Assembly: GCA_963921195.1 (NCBI GenBank)
Contig: OY992540.1
Coordinates: 8,297,266-8,361,265, forward strand
Reading direction: 5' to 3'
From: Pegoplata infirma
Lineage: Eukaryota; Arthropoda; Insecta; Diptera; Anthomyiidae
Length of the DNA stretch: 64,000 bases
Of the stretch, positions 55,045 to 64,000 are shown one piece after another. Below the pieces are notes generated by a model. It searched no databases. It had not been told where the DNA came from and worked only from the letters and a program-made list of their open reading frames with translations. The position numbers were made by a program, and so were the translations under genes. Every line of letters starts with the position of its first letter. Position 1 is the stretch's first letter.

Positions 55045-57491
55045 ACACCCTCTAACCACAGTATGGGGGTATACTCACTTTGGTATTCCGTGGCAACGCA
55101 TCGAAATATCGGCCAAGGACCCCAGTGATTGACCAGTGATCGATTCTAAGACATTCCAGCGATGTCAGTCCGTCTGTCCGTCTGTAGAGGACACGATACA
55201 GTCCAAAATAAAAGAGCTAGACTTTCGAAGTTTAGCACGAATATGTCTCATATTCCTAGGCAGGTTAAGGTCAAAAATGGGCAAAATCGGACTAAGGAGA
55301 AAAAAGTTCCCCTTTGGAGACCTAAACCAACCTCTGAAAAACGGAATTTTTTTGCAGGGTTTTTTGTACTTTTTTTGAGCAAATGCAACATTTTTATGTC
55401 AGAGGAAGCTCAAAACCCTGCATATGGACCCAGCGGATAAATAAAACAAAACATTTTACCGCCCCTTTTGTGGCCGTGGACACGGTGAGCCTCAGCGATG
55501 TTCAGGTTGAACTTTAGTGTCGACGAAAAGTGTAAGCGCAGTTCGATTTCTACATGAATAAATGTCACAAAACTGTTAACAGCGAAATCGTAGCTGATCG
55601 CATTCGCGAGATATCGCGAAATTAGTGTTTTTGTATTTTCTAAAATTTTGACAATGAAGTTTTTTAAATATCTTCAAAAACTGGGTATGCAGTTTTAATT
55701 GTATTTATTTACATGTCACAACACAGTTAACAGCGAAATCATATCTTCTCAATTTCGCGAGAAATCGCGAAATTACTTTTTTGCTGTTTTTATTTTTGTT
55801 TTTATCTTCATATATGATTTTTTAAAATTTCATAAAAACATGGTATGCAGTTTTACTTGTGGTTGATCAAAGGTCACACAGCTGTTGACATCAAAATTGT
55901 AGGTGCTAAATTTCGCGAGATATCGCGTAATTATATATATTTTTTTTTTTTTTTTATTATATTTTAAACCCGGTTCTTTAGAAATGATAAAAAAAAAGTG
56001 GTAAGCAGTTTGATTTGAACATGCTGGAAGAAATTAAAACTGCCCCCAAAAAAATTATAGCTGCTCACTTTCGCGAGAAATAGCGAAAAACAGCTTTTTG
56101 GGGGTATTTCTTGTTTTGATTAATAAAAGAAGTTTCTTTAAGATTGTTGAAAAACACGAAATGCAGTTTGACTTGCTATTGATCAAAGGTCATAAGGCTG
56201 TTAACATTTAAATTCTAGCTGCTTAATTCTTCGAGATATCGCAAAAAAACTCGCTTATCTACTATTTATTCATTAATTTGTGTTATTTGTGGTCTGTAAA
56301 AACATATACTTCAATTAACGACAAAAATGTGGTATGCAGTTTGAATTCGAGGTTTTTAGAGGTGACAAAACTGCAAGCATAAAAATTATAGACGATCAAT
56401 TTCCCGAGAAATCGCAAAATTACTCTACGAGCTTTTATAATAAATTACTTTTTTTTTCTTTGGTATCAAAAAAAATAAAAAATTAAGTAACGACAAGTAT
56501 ATGGTATGCAGTTTAAATTGCCCGTAACTGAAGGTGGTAAAACTGCTGAAATCTATATATTGACGCAAATTTTCGCGAAAAATCGCGAAAAATTTTTCAA
56601 TTTTTTTTTCATTTATTTTGTATTGTAATATTATTAATTATATTAACTTTGCGATTCCTTAAAGAATTGACCACATAGGACTTTTGTGTTAGCAGTTTAA
56701 TGTCTTTTTATCATGTACAAATAAAAATGCATACCACGTTTTTACACCATTTCAAAAGAACATGCAAAATTGAAAAATAAAAAAAAAATAAAAAATATAT
56801 TAATAATTCCGCGATATCTTGCGACAGTGTACACCTACAACTTTGATGTCAACACCCTTATGACGTTCGATCACGTGCACATTAAAGTGCATATCAGCTT
56901 TCCAAACATTTGAAAAAAACCTAGAAAAAGTTGAAAAACAAAAATTGACAAAAAAGTTATTTCGCGATTTCTCGCGAACTAAAGAAGATAGGATTTCGAT
57001 GTTTACTGTTTTGTGACCTTAAAATAAGTACAATGAAAACTGTATACTCAGTTTTTGAAAATATTTAAAAAACTTCAATTTCAAAATTTTTTAAAATATA
57101 AAATCACTAATTTCGCGATATCTCGCGAATGCGATCAGCTACGATTTCGCTGAAAACTGTTTTGTGACAACTAATCATGTAGAAATCGATCTGCATTTAC
57201 ACTTTTCGTCGACACTAAAGTTCAACCTGAACATCGCTGAGGCTCACCGTGTGGATATAAAAAATATATTTTAATTATGTTTAAATGGATTAAAAAATTG
57301 GAAGAATCACAATAAAACCATTCAATAACATCTATCGTAAGGGGAAGGTGCCCCCAATGTCTCCCAACAAACCCCCAAACCACCCCCCACCAAAAAAATA
57401 CGCCCCTGAAATTTTTTTTTATGTTTCTTTTTTTTACAGTTTGGAAAGTATATAAGATTTGGCACAGCCGAATTTAACACTCTCACTTGTT
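55045..57491 (+). mobile_element. INE-1/DINE-1-like element, subfamily B, split
   Basis: ACACCCTCTAACCACAGTATGGGGGTATA-type 5' end, CATCGAAATATCGGCCAAGGACC, GATCGATTCTAAGACATTCC, GTCCGTCTG, AAATGGGCAAAATCGG, AAAAAAGTTCCCC, then interruption at 55481-57251, then CCCCCCACCAAAAAAATACG, GGCACAGCCGAATTTAACAC and TCACTTGTTTTT. It parallels 1250-1897. Confidence 0.75.
55481..57251. mobile_element. 1.77-kb TIR element with 4-bp TSD and dyad iterons, copy 2
   Basis: Ends CACGGTGAGCCTCAGCGATG and its reverse complement; TSD TGGA at 55477-55480 and 57252-57255. It aligns with 10853-12621 over its full length, with only scattered substitutions and 1-3-bp length changes in A/T runs, indicating recent spread. 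All ten TCGCGA-type boxes are conserved, including the degenerate ones. No coding capacity, so mobilisation would need a transposase from elsewhere. Confidence 0.95.
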
Positions 57492-57756
57492 TTTTGCTTT
57501 TTCCGTACGAAATCCAAAATTTTGCCGAATTCTAATGTTATTTTGTTGATTTTTTTGGTACGAAAGGAAATATGAAGGGAAAACAAATCACGCAAACTCA
57601 CGCAAAAAGTCGACTCACGCACACTCACTCACGCATTTTTTTCCGCACTCACAATCACGTGAGTAAAATCGAATTGAGTCACACTCACTCGTGATCACGC
57701 GTGAAGCATGCTCTAATCTGCTCATGTGCCCATCTCTAGTTGAGATACTTCCCGTG

Positions 57757-57833
57757 TTAGTTCCATATAGGACTATTCATACAACCTATTCAGATAATCA
57801 CGGGACATTTGGTGTGACATGCCTCATATGGGA
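57757..57833. repeat. Palindromic element FB-1, copy 4, terminal piece
   Basis: TTAGTTCCATATAGGACTATTC...TGGTGTGACATGCCTCATATG continues the arm interrupted at 53971. Confidence 0.82.
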
Positions 57834-58324
57834 ATGAGGGGAGAAAAATAAGAGTTACCTGTTTTAGATACCCAATCTGAAATTTAAAAAAGTATTGCCA
57901 CCTTATAAAAATACATGGTCTCTCGGGAAAATCCGAATAAAATCCGAGCCAGCAGGAATTTATCCAAACGCAAAAATGCGGGTCAGCATAATTTTAATAG
58001 AGATTATTATATATGATCTTGGCTGTCATATGTATATACCCCTCCATTAGGGTAGGTCGATGATTTGCATATTTACGAACCACGCAAAAAGTAGGTGCGC
58101 ATTTTCGAGCCTATAACGTGAAAAATAATAAAAAAAATTTTGGAGGGTACTTTTAGTCCTCTAGAAGCGATTTTGGTTCTAAGTTTTTGGAGCAAGGTTA
58201 GGGGTGGCGGAACTCAAAATGTTGAACTCCTCGCATAGATCGGCTGGTTGATAGCAATTTTTGGAGCAAAATATTTAGCAAAAAAAAAAATTAAAATTTT
58301 GTAAAATAAAGGTTATTTAGGAAC
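57834..58324. other. Unassigned A+T-rich DNA
   Basis: No element ends or coding motifs were found. Confidence 0.35.
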
Positions 58325-58462
58325 AAGTATAAAAGTTAAATTCGACTTGGCCGAATCTATGAATACCCTTCAAAACGCCCTTTTTAAAGGATAGCAAATT
58401 TTTTAATGTAAAAAAATTAACAATTTAGATTAGAAATATTGTTTAATACCCCCTTAACCAAA
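58325..58462 (-). mobile_element. DINE-like subfamily A, 3' fragment
   Basis: AACAAGTATAAAAGTTAAATTCG, hairpin part CGACTTGGCCGAATC, TATGAATACCCTTC, AATTTTTTAATGTAAAAAAA and GATTAGAAATATTG form the reverse complement of 17680-17797. Confidence 0.7.
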
Positions 58463-59062
58463 ATAAAGTCCACCTTAATGCCGTTCTGCCATCTTATACA
58501 AATGATCAAAGACATGTCTTATTGAGACCATATGTAGTATAAATCTAACATAAAAAATTTAAATTAAAATTAACATTTTTCAGAGTTTGGCATTTTAAAC
58601 CTAAGAAAAAATATAATTGAAATGTTGACACGTCTAAGCATATTGTTTAATTTAAATAAAAAGACAAACACATGTACATAAAAAAATATTCTTAATGCGT
58701 ACATAAGGAACGTGAAGTGTGATTTTTATATCATATTTTGTGTTTAAAAGTAATCCTAAAAATATGACACGTTTTAAAATGTATAAAATATTTAAATATA
58801 ATTAGAATGTGTTTATGGTATACTAAAGAATATGATCACAATTAAGTTATCTTTGTTTATTAGACTGACATTTTTTTGTTTGTTAAAAAATTTTGTCTTT
58901 CATCTTTTAAAATCAAAACAATCAAATAACGGCGATTTAAAAAAATAATAAAATTTGAAAAAAAAAAAATTTAAAGTTATAAAAATAACGCTAATAAATT
59001 AAAATCAACTTTTTAAAAAAACCCTCGTTAATTAAAAAAAAAATAATATGAAAAAGTTGATT
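58463..59062. other. Unassigned A+T-rich DNA
   Basis: No gene or repeat ends. It leads into the tRNA-like segment without a visible boundary. Confidence 0.35.
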
Positions 59063-59133
59063 GCCAGGGGAATCGATCGTAAGACCCGCTGCATTCTAGT
59101 CGGGCGCACTTCAGCTGGGCTACCATTGAAGAA
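59063..59133 (-). pseudogene. tRNA-like segment
   Basis: Minus strand: A-box TAGCCCAGCTGAAG, an anticodon-arm-like CCCG...CGGG with an ACTAGAATGCAG loop, and B-box ACGATCGATTCCCC. The similar B-box GGGATCGATTCCCC occurs in the MITE cassette at 62003-62072. Acceptor-stem pairing is weak, so it is more likely tRNA-derived repeat sequence than a functional gene. Confidence 0.5.
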
Positions 59134-59139
59134 TGTTAA

Positions 59140-59647
59140 CACTGTGCTACAGTGAAAAAATACTTGTGATGTGACATAGTATAGGTTGTTTGTCTTGTCG
59201 AATAGATCACAAAAATGCCCATTAAACTTGCCAGACACCCTCAAATTTTAGAGTTATTGTCAAAAACTCTTTTTAGGACTTTTCTCACTAAACCTTGTGC
59301 AATTCAGAAAATTTTTAACCGATTTTTAATTTTTAAACTGTTTTGGATAGAAAAAGGATAGGGCTTTCCATGTGTGTGAATTGGTCAATACTTAAAAGAA
59401 AGATATTTATAGATTTTTTCTATAAAATCAAATTTTTTTGTTATTTTTTTGAAAATTTTTTGAGTTTATCGATTTTTTTCTGCTATAGTTCGTTTAACAA
59501 CCTTTATATTTATGAGCGTTTTTTTTAAAGATAATTTAATTCTAAATACGATAAGCTTTATCCTGAAAAAAACGGATAATAATTGAAAGAGTTGTGATAA
59601 TTTTTCTAAAAAAGAAAATTAAGATTTTGCAGGAAATCGCCGTTCAG
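59140..59647. other. Unassigned A+T-rich DNA
   Basis: No recognisable gene. Short frames at 59032-59244 (minus) and 59343-59528 (plus) lack motifs. Confidence 0.35.
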
Positions 59648-60982
59648 ATTCCACACCAAATGTCCAGCGAAAAAAAACACGTGTACCATAAACTTCTGAA
59701 TAGGTTGTATAGATAGCCCTATATGGAACTTAGAAAATTGGGTTTTTGGTTTTTCAATTTTTCAAAAACTGGGCTTAGGAGGCGTGGTCAAATATTGGAT
59801 AAATGGTCAAATTTGTGGCGAGTTGCCTTGATTAAATATTTATCACATTAAAACGGAATGCACCACCATCTTAACAATTTACATTTTTATATAGTTTTGT
59901 ATGGGCTATCGATTAAAAATTTTTTTTTTGTTGAAAATTTTCAGAACACGTTCTGAAATTTTCCATTTTTTAAAAAAGTAAATTTATCAAAAATTTGGCC
60001 ATTTCTTTTTTTGTTTTTAATTTTTTTTTTAAGTTTAGTTGTTTGTCCATCCACACAAAAAAATTCAGACACGCGTTTTTCATTTTTTTTTGTTCGAGAA
60101 AATCGCATTTGAATTTTAAATTTAATAACAATTTAGTAATTTGCTTGTATTTTCTTGTTGTAACAGAGCGTATGAGTAATATTTACACAATTAATAATAC
60201 TCATTCGCAATGTTAAAACAAGAAAATACAAGTAAATTACAAAATTGTTAAAAAAAACGAATAATACGTGTCTGAATTTTTTTGTGTGGATCTAAACTTA
60301 AAAAAAAAAGTGGCCGGATTTTTGATAAATTGACTTTTTAAAAAAATTAAAAATTTCAGACCGGGTTCTGAAAATTTTCCAAAAAAAAAAATTTTAATCG
60401 CCCATACAAAACTACACTAAGAAAATTACGTCATTAACTGTTTGTAGGTTATTTTAAAAAGTAATCAGTAGTTATTTTAGAAGAAAATCACTTATTTTAT
60501 AAAGGATTTAATTTTTTTACTATTTCTGTAGTTTAAAAAATATAATTTACTGTCTTAAAAACGAATTTTCTGTTACATTCACTTTCGGCAGTAAAAAATT
60601 TCTTCTATAGATTTACTGTTTTTCAATACAAAATAAGTGAATATTCAGTAGTTTTTTAATGTTTTGGTTAGTCATTAAATTAACATTTAAAATTGACTGT
60701 AATGTGTTTTTATTTTAAATGAAAAAACAGTGGAATGGTTTTTAAATAAAATTTCATTTGTTTTTGAATATTCACTGGAATTTACCTACATAATTTTTGG
60801 AGTGTATATAAGAATGTAAATTTTTGAGATTGTGGTGCATTCCGTTTTAATGTGATAAATATTTAATCAAGGCAACTTGCCACAATTTTGACCATTTTTC
60901 CCATATTTGACCACGCCTTCTAAGCCCAGTTTTTGAAAATTAGAAAAACCAAAAACGCAATTTTCTTAGTTCCATATAGAGC
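59648..60982. repeat. Palindromic element FB-1, copy 5, split by a TA-MITE
   Basis: ATTCCACACCAAATGTCCAG...TGTACCATAAACTTCTG opens the left arm; the central region GAGTAATATTTACACAATTA is near 60173; the right arm resumes after 60804 (TATATAAGAATGTAAATTTTTG) and breaks at TAGTTCCATATAGAGCTCG, where a DINE-like fragment follows. The right terminus is missing. Confidence 0.85.
60415..60804. mobile_element. 390-bp mariner-type MITE with TA TSD and empty-site match
   Basis: CACTAAGAAAATTACGTCAT to TTACCTACATAATTTTTGGAGTG, flanked by TA (60413-60414, 60805-60806). The sister FB-1 arm at 50874-50892 reads CATACAAAACTATATAAGAA without the insert, demonstrating duplication of TA on insertion. Confidence 0.95.
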
Positions 60983-61345
60983 TCGTCTGTCTTTCTGTTA
61001 AAAACACGCTAACTTTTGAAAGACTTTACGGAGGTTCCTGAAGTGTGGCGTATATGTTGGGCCTTTACCTGGTCAGGATGGTATTGCAATCCAGTGCTTC
61101 AAAAGTTATGAGCAAAAGACTGAATTTCGGCAAGGTTTTTTCTTGAATTTACGAGATAAAAAACACGCTAACTTTCGAAAGGCAATTCTGCATACGCTGA
61201 AGCTTGGCATATATATTTTTTGTTCCGCTGGACTAGGTCGTATTGAATTATAGCTAAATCGGTCTAGTGGTTCAAAAGTTATTAGCAAAACCGTGAATTT
61301 CAGATTAGGTTCACCTTAAATTCGCGTGTTTAAAACCCGTTAAAC
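60983..61345 (+). mobile_element. DINE-like subfamily A, internal fragment
   Basis: GTCTGTCTTTCTGTTAAAAACACGC, AAGACTTTACGGAGG, TATGTTGGGCCTTTACCTGG and GGTCTAGTGGTTCAAAAGTT match 15680-15980 and 17396-17480. It is the uninterrupted counterpart of the Transib-like insertion site. Confidence 0.8.
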
Positions 61346-61629
61346 ATCCCAGGTAGAAAAATACAACCGTAAAAACGCTTTTCAAGCGCTCTGCATGGTA
61401 GTACGAATGCTTTCAGATCATACGGAAAACCATCCTCAGAGCGCTTTCAGATAGTCCTAATGATAACACCGTTAAATGGTTTATATAAAGCGTTTTTAAA
61501 GACATTTATAATGGTGATTTCAGAACGCTTCGTTAAAGCATTATTAAAGCGTTAAAAAGCAAAAAATATATGTAGAAATTTTAAAATTTTTGTAAACTTT
61601 GTCATACTGGACGATATAAGTTGTATCTT
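61346..61629. other. Segment with recurrent AAAGCG/CGCTTT motifs
   Basis: AACGCTTTTCAAGCGC, GAGCGCTTTCAGA, AAAGCGTTTTTAAAG, GAACGCTTCG and AAAGCGTTAAAAAGC recur within 200 bp. Probably a fragment or end of an unrecognised element. No gene. Confidence 0.45.
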
Positions 61630-62445
61630 CACTCAAAATATTTTGTAGGCAAAAACAAATAAAAAACACACTTAAAACCAGTGAATAAACAATTGAAAAC
61701 CATCCCAGTAATTATTCAATTGTTTTAACAAACATCAACATTTATTTTTTACTGTTGACAAAATTTTCTAAAATAAATAACATTAAACATTAAAAAATTA
61801 AGTTTTTTTTTCACTCTTTTTTACGAACAAATTCGAAAAAAATAACCAGCGAAAACATAAAAAATTAATGATAGTTCTGTTATTTTTACCAACAAATTTC
61901 AAAAAAATAACCTACGAAAACAATAAAAATTATTGATTTCGTAGGTAATTTTTTAAAATTTTTTATTGAAATATTTTTTTAAAAATTTTTTATAAAATTT
62001 TTGGGGAATCGATCCCGCAATCAACTACATTCTGGCCAGACACTCTAACCATCGTGCCAAAGTCACTTGATACAAACATGTTTTTATATTTCTATAAATA
62101 ATTTTTTGATTTTTTTTTTCTACAAAAAAATAACTGACTTGTGTAGGTAAAAACTAATGATATTTCATTAAAAAATACCAACAATTAACAAAAAAATACT
62201 TACACAAATCATTAAAAATCAAAAGAATAATCAGTAGTTTTTACTTACAGAACAAAAATAAATGACTTTAAAAATTAAATGTTAATGAAAGTCTTTATTT
62301 TTTAGTGTGTGATTTTTGAAACAAAGGACTGAAGTAGTCATTAATAAAAACTGAACATCAAACAAATGTTTTTTCTTTTAAAAACGACTAAACGGAAAAC
62401 TTTTTAAATAAACTACAAACAGTTAATGACATAATTTTTTGAGTG
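61630..62445. mobile_element. 816-bp mariner-type MITE carrying a tRNA-like cassette
   Basis: The right end ACTACAAACAGTTAATGACA...TTTTTTGAGTG is the reverse complement of the left ends of 42809 and 60415. The left end is CACTCAAAATATTTTGTAGG. TA follows at 62446-62447; TT precedes. It is twice the size of its sisters and contains a tRNA-like segment and a hairpin at 61905-61950 (AACCTACGAAAACAATAA). Confidence 0.78.
62003..62072 (-). pseudogene. tRNA-like segment inside a MITE
   Basis: Minus strand: TGGCACGATGGTTAGAGTG (D-arm/A-box-like), CTGGCCAGAATGTAG, then GCGGGATCGATTCCCC, a perfect T-stem/loop with B-box GATCGATTC. A conventional acceptor stem is not seen. This is the most tRNA-like of the four cassettes. 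Confidence 0.6.
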
Positions 62446-62449
62446 TACT

Positions 62450-62882
62450 TTTAAGATACATATATTTAAGTAAATGCATAACTATTTTTAGGAAAAAATA
62501 TACATGGAGAATTAATATCTTTGGAGCCCTCGAATTTCCTTCTTTTCTTAAATTAAGTTCAACATGCTTTAAAAATGGTAAAAAAAATTTTCAGTGTAGA
62601 TTTTTTGTTACCTCATATTTTACGAGAACTCCTGGTAAAAATTACGAGATTTTTCGTAATTTTAGAAGATTTTTACTAATAAAATAAAATTGTAAATTTA
62701 TAACTTTTTTAGCGCAATAAAACTTAAAAGTGAATCTTGTAAACTTACTAGATTTTTTTTTGTAAAAAAATGTTGAAAATTTGTAAAATGTAAATTTCGA
62801 TCGAAAATTTTTTGTTAATAAACAAGGAAAAATTTTAAATATTGATAAAAAGGGATTACGAGACATTTTTTAGTAATTTGAC
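62450..62882 (-). repeat. Dispersed repeat shared with 48030-48300
   Basis: CTGGTAAAAATTACGAGATT, AGCGCAATAAAACTTAAAAGTG, AAACTTACTAGATTTTT, AAATTTCGATCGAAAA and AATATTGATAAAAAGGG follow the order of the reverse-complemented segment at 48030-48300. Family unknown. The 62450-62640 part has no clear counterpart. Confidence 0.6.
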
Positions 62883-62895
62883 AAGTTTTTTTTTT

Positions 62896-64000
62896 AACAT
62901 GATAATGTTTTTAGGCTGGTGTCTAATTTTAAAAAAGTTGCAGGACGCCACCTCAGTTTGACTATATAAGCTAACAATTAACGAAAAAGAAAACAAGAAT
63001 TACTATTTTAATTTTCTTAAAACCAAAACTTTTAATAACTTGGGTTTGTAACTTGAATATTAAATCACCTCGTGGTGAATAAAACCGTTTTTCACCAGCT
63101 GGTGAATAAAAAGTAACATAATTATTTCTCAACAAAAAAAAAAAATTTTTCATCAATTTTTTTTTCATAAATTTTTTTTTTCATTAATTTTTTTTTTATC
63201 AATTTTTTTTCATAAAATTTTTTTTTCCATCAAATTTTTTTCCATCAAATTTTTTTTTTTTCATATTTTTTTTTTTTTTTTGCATCAAACTTTTTTTCAT
63301 CAAATATTTTTTTCATCATTTTTTTTCATCATTTTTTTTCATCAATTTTTTTTTTTCATCAATTTTCTTTCATCATTTTGTTTTTTTTAATCAATTTTTT
63401 TTTTCATTAACTTTTTTCATCAATTTTTTTGTTTTCATCAATTTTTTTTTTTTTTTCATTAATTTTTTTTTTTTCATTAATTTTTTTTTTTCATCAATTT
63501 TTTTTCCATCATAACTTTTTTCATATTTTTTTTTTCATAATTTTTTTTTTTCGTCAAACTTATTTTTTTCATAATTTTTTGTCAAATTTTTTGTCATCAA
63601 TTTTTTTTTCGTGAAATTTTTTTTTTCATCAAATGTTTTTTTTATTAATTTTTTTTTGTCATCAATTTTTTTTTTCATCAAATTTTTTTTTCATAAATTA
63701 TTTTTTATCATATTTTTTTCATCAATTTTTTTTTTTATAACATTTTTTATTATCAATTTTTTTCTCACCAAACATTTTTTTTTATGTTTTTTTTTTCATA
63801 AATTTTTACATAAAAATTTTTTCTTTTCATCAAAAAAATTCTTCAAAAACTTTTTTCATCAAAATTTTTTTTACACCAAAAATTTTGGGTTCATTAAATT
63901 TTTTTAACATAATTTTGTTTTTCGTAAAAAAAAAAATAATTTTTTTTACCAAAACTACTTTTTCACCAAGTCTAAGCTTTTCGCCTAAAAATTTTCCATT
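62896..64000 (+). mobile_element. CATCAA-array element copy 5, cut by the window end
   Basis: AACATGATAATGTTTTTAGG...GGACGCCACCTCAGTTTGAC, dyads CACCTCGTGGTGAATAA and TTCACCAGCTGGTGAA (63067-63106), the longest array in the window, then AACATAATTTTGTTTTTCGT and CAAAACTACTTTTTCACCAAG (to about 63970). The rest of the 3' block lies beyond the window. Confidence 0.8.
63145..63900 (+). repeat. CATCAA-type minisatellite array
   Basis: More than 50 units of CATCAA, CATAAA, CATTAA or CACCAA plus T runs. The 61- and 98-codon frames inside are repeat translations. Confidence 0.92.

Larger units (their letters stand above)
54770..57738. mobile_element. hAT-type element with CTCACACTCACG repeats, split by a DINE-like element
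   Basis: TAGAGATGGGCGCGTGAGTG and CATGTGCCCATCTCTA are inverted ends; perfect TSD GTTGAGAT at 54762-54769 and 57739-57746. ACTCACACTCACG-type motifs fill the first 200 bp and the last 120 bp, typical of subterminal binding arrays. The middle is taken by a DINE-like copy that itself contains the 4-bp-TSD element. Confidence 0.95.
53972..57756. mobile_element. Foldback element with CAAGGGAAGT ends and TTA TSD, split by a hAT element
   Basis: CAAGGGAAGTATCTCAACCC...TTATAAACCGA at the left pairs with TCGGTTCATAAGGGTTGAGA (54749-54768) plus, after the nested insertion, ACTTCCCGTG (57747-57756). TTA flanks both ends (53969-53971, 57757-57759), and removal restores the FB-1 sequence TTTTCTTAGTTCC. 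It contains a GC-rich hairpin at 54326-54347. Same terminal 10-mer type as 32970-33522. Confidence 0.9.

Noticed and set aside
62439..62687. 82-codon frame
   Set aside because: Begins at a MITE edge and runs into a dispersed repeat. No motif, and the sister copy at 48030-48300 does not preserve the frame.
63429..63907. Phe-rich frames that look like membrane proteins
   Set aside because: Same minisatellite artefact. There is no start context, no conservation and no non-repeat residues.

Overview
The window looks like gene-free, repeat-saturated chromosomal DNA of an animal, most likely a higher (brachyceran, probably calyptrate) fly. The evidence is very high A+T, an absence of long open reading frames, a fly-type non-LTR retrotransposon fragment, and many repeats built like INE-1/DINE-1 (a 5' TATACCCTC hairpin, a GTCCGTCTG microsatellite, and a 3' TTCGGC...GCCGAA hairpin ahead of ACTTG). 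I found no host protein-coding gene. The only recognisable coding remnant is a broken reverse transcriptase at 6115-8674. All other long reading frames are translations of homopolymer-rich tandem repeats or palindromes. The species assignment is inference.

Almost everything identifiable is a non-autonomous mobile element, often nested. Twelve elements have exact 8-bp target-site duplications (TSDs), and one more has a 7-bp duplication. All thirteen fit hAT-type MITEs: 1291-1494, 1937-4320, 1940-3749, 6929-8381, 22599-23162, 29677-30586, 36290-36842, 40063-42312, 43958-44760, 46288-47252, 47268-47664, 52412-53130 and 54770-57738. Others duplicate TA (mariner-like MITEs), TTA/TCA/TAA (3 bp), CAGTG (Transib-like, 15977-17395) or 4 bp (a 1.77-kb element present twice, 10853-12621 and 55481-57251).

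Layout. 0-5 kb: palindromes, a DINE-like copy and a nested pair of hAT MITEs. 5-13.5 kb: two copies of an element carrying a (TTTTTTCATCAA)n array, one split by the retrotransposon (itself split by a hAT element), the other split by the 4-bp-TSD element. 13.5-20 kb: a 1-kb palindrome and a DINE-like copy split by the Transib-like element. 20-33 kb: two more CATCAA-array elements, a palindrome starting CACAGGCACAC, and a 4.6-kb insertion with a TATAAAA minisatellite, a 147-bp tandem repeat and two DINE-like copies. 33-46 kb: nested TA-MITEs with tRNA-like cassettes, a 1.56-kb palindrome, a hAT element with a hairpin-forming minisatellite and a 2-kb foldback. 46-64 kb: more hAT elements, a five-level nest at 53.8-57.8 kb, further 1-kb palindromes, TA-MITEs, and a CATCAA-array element cut by the window end.

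The most unusual structure is the 1.77-kb terminal-inverted-repeat (TIR) element. It contains about ten near-palindromic boxes of the type TTTCGCGAGATATCGCGAAA at roughly 150-240 bp spacing. Next are a cargo segment shared by two unrelated MITE types and tRNA-like cassettes inside TA-flanked MITEs. All family names rest on ends and TSDs read by eye, without database comparison.
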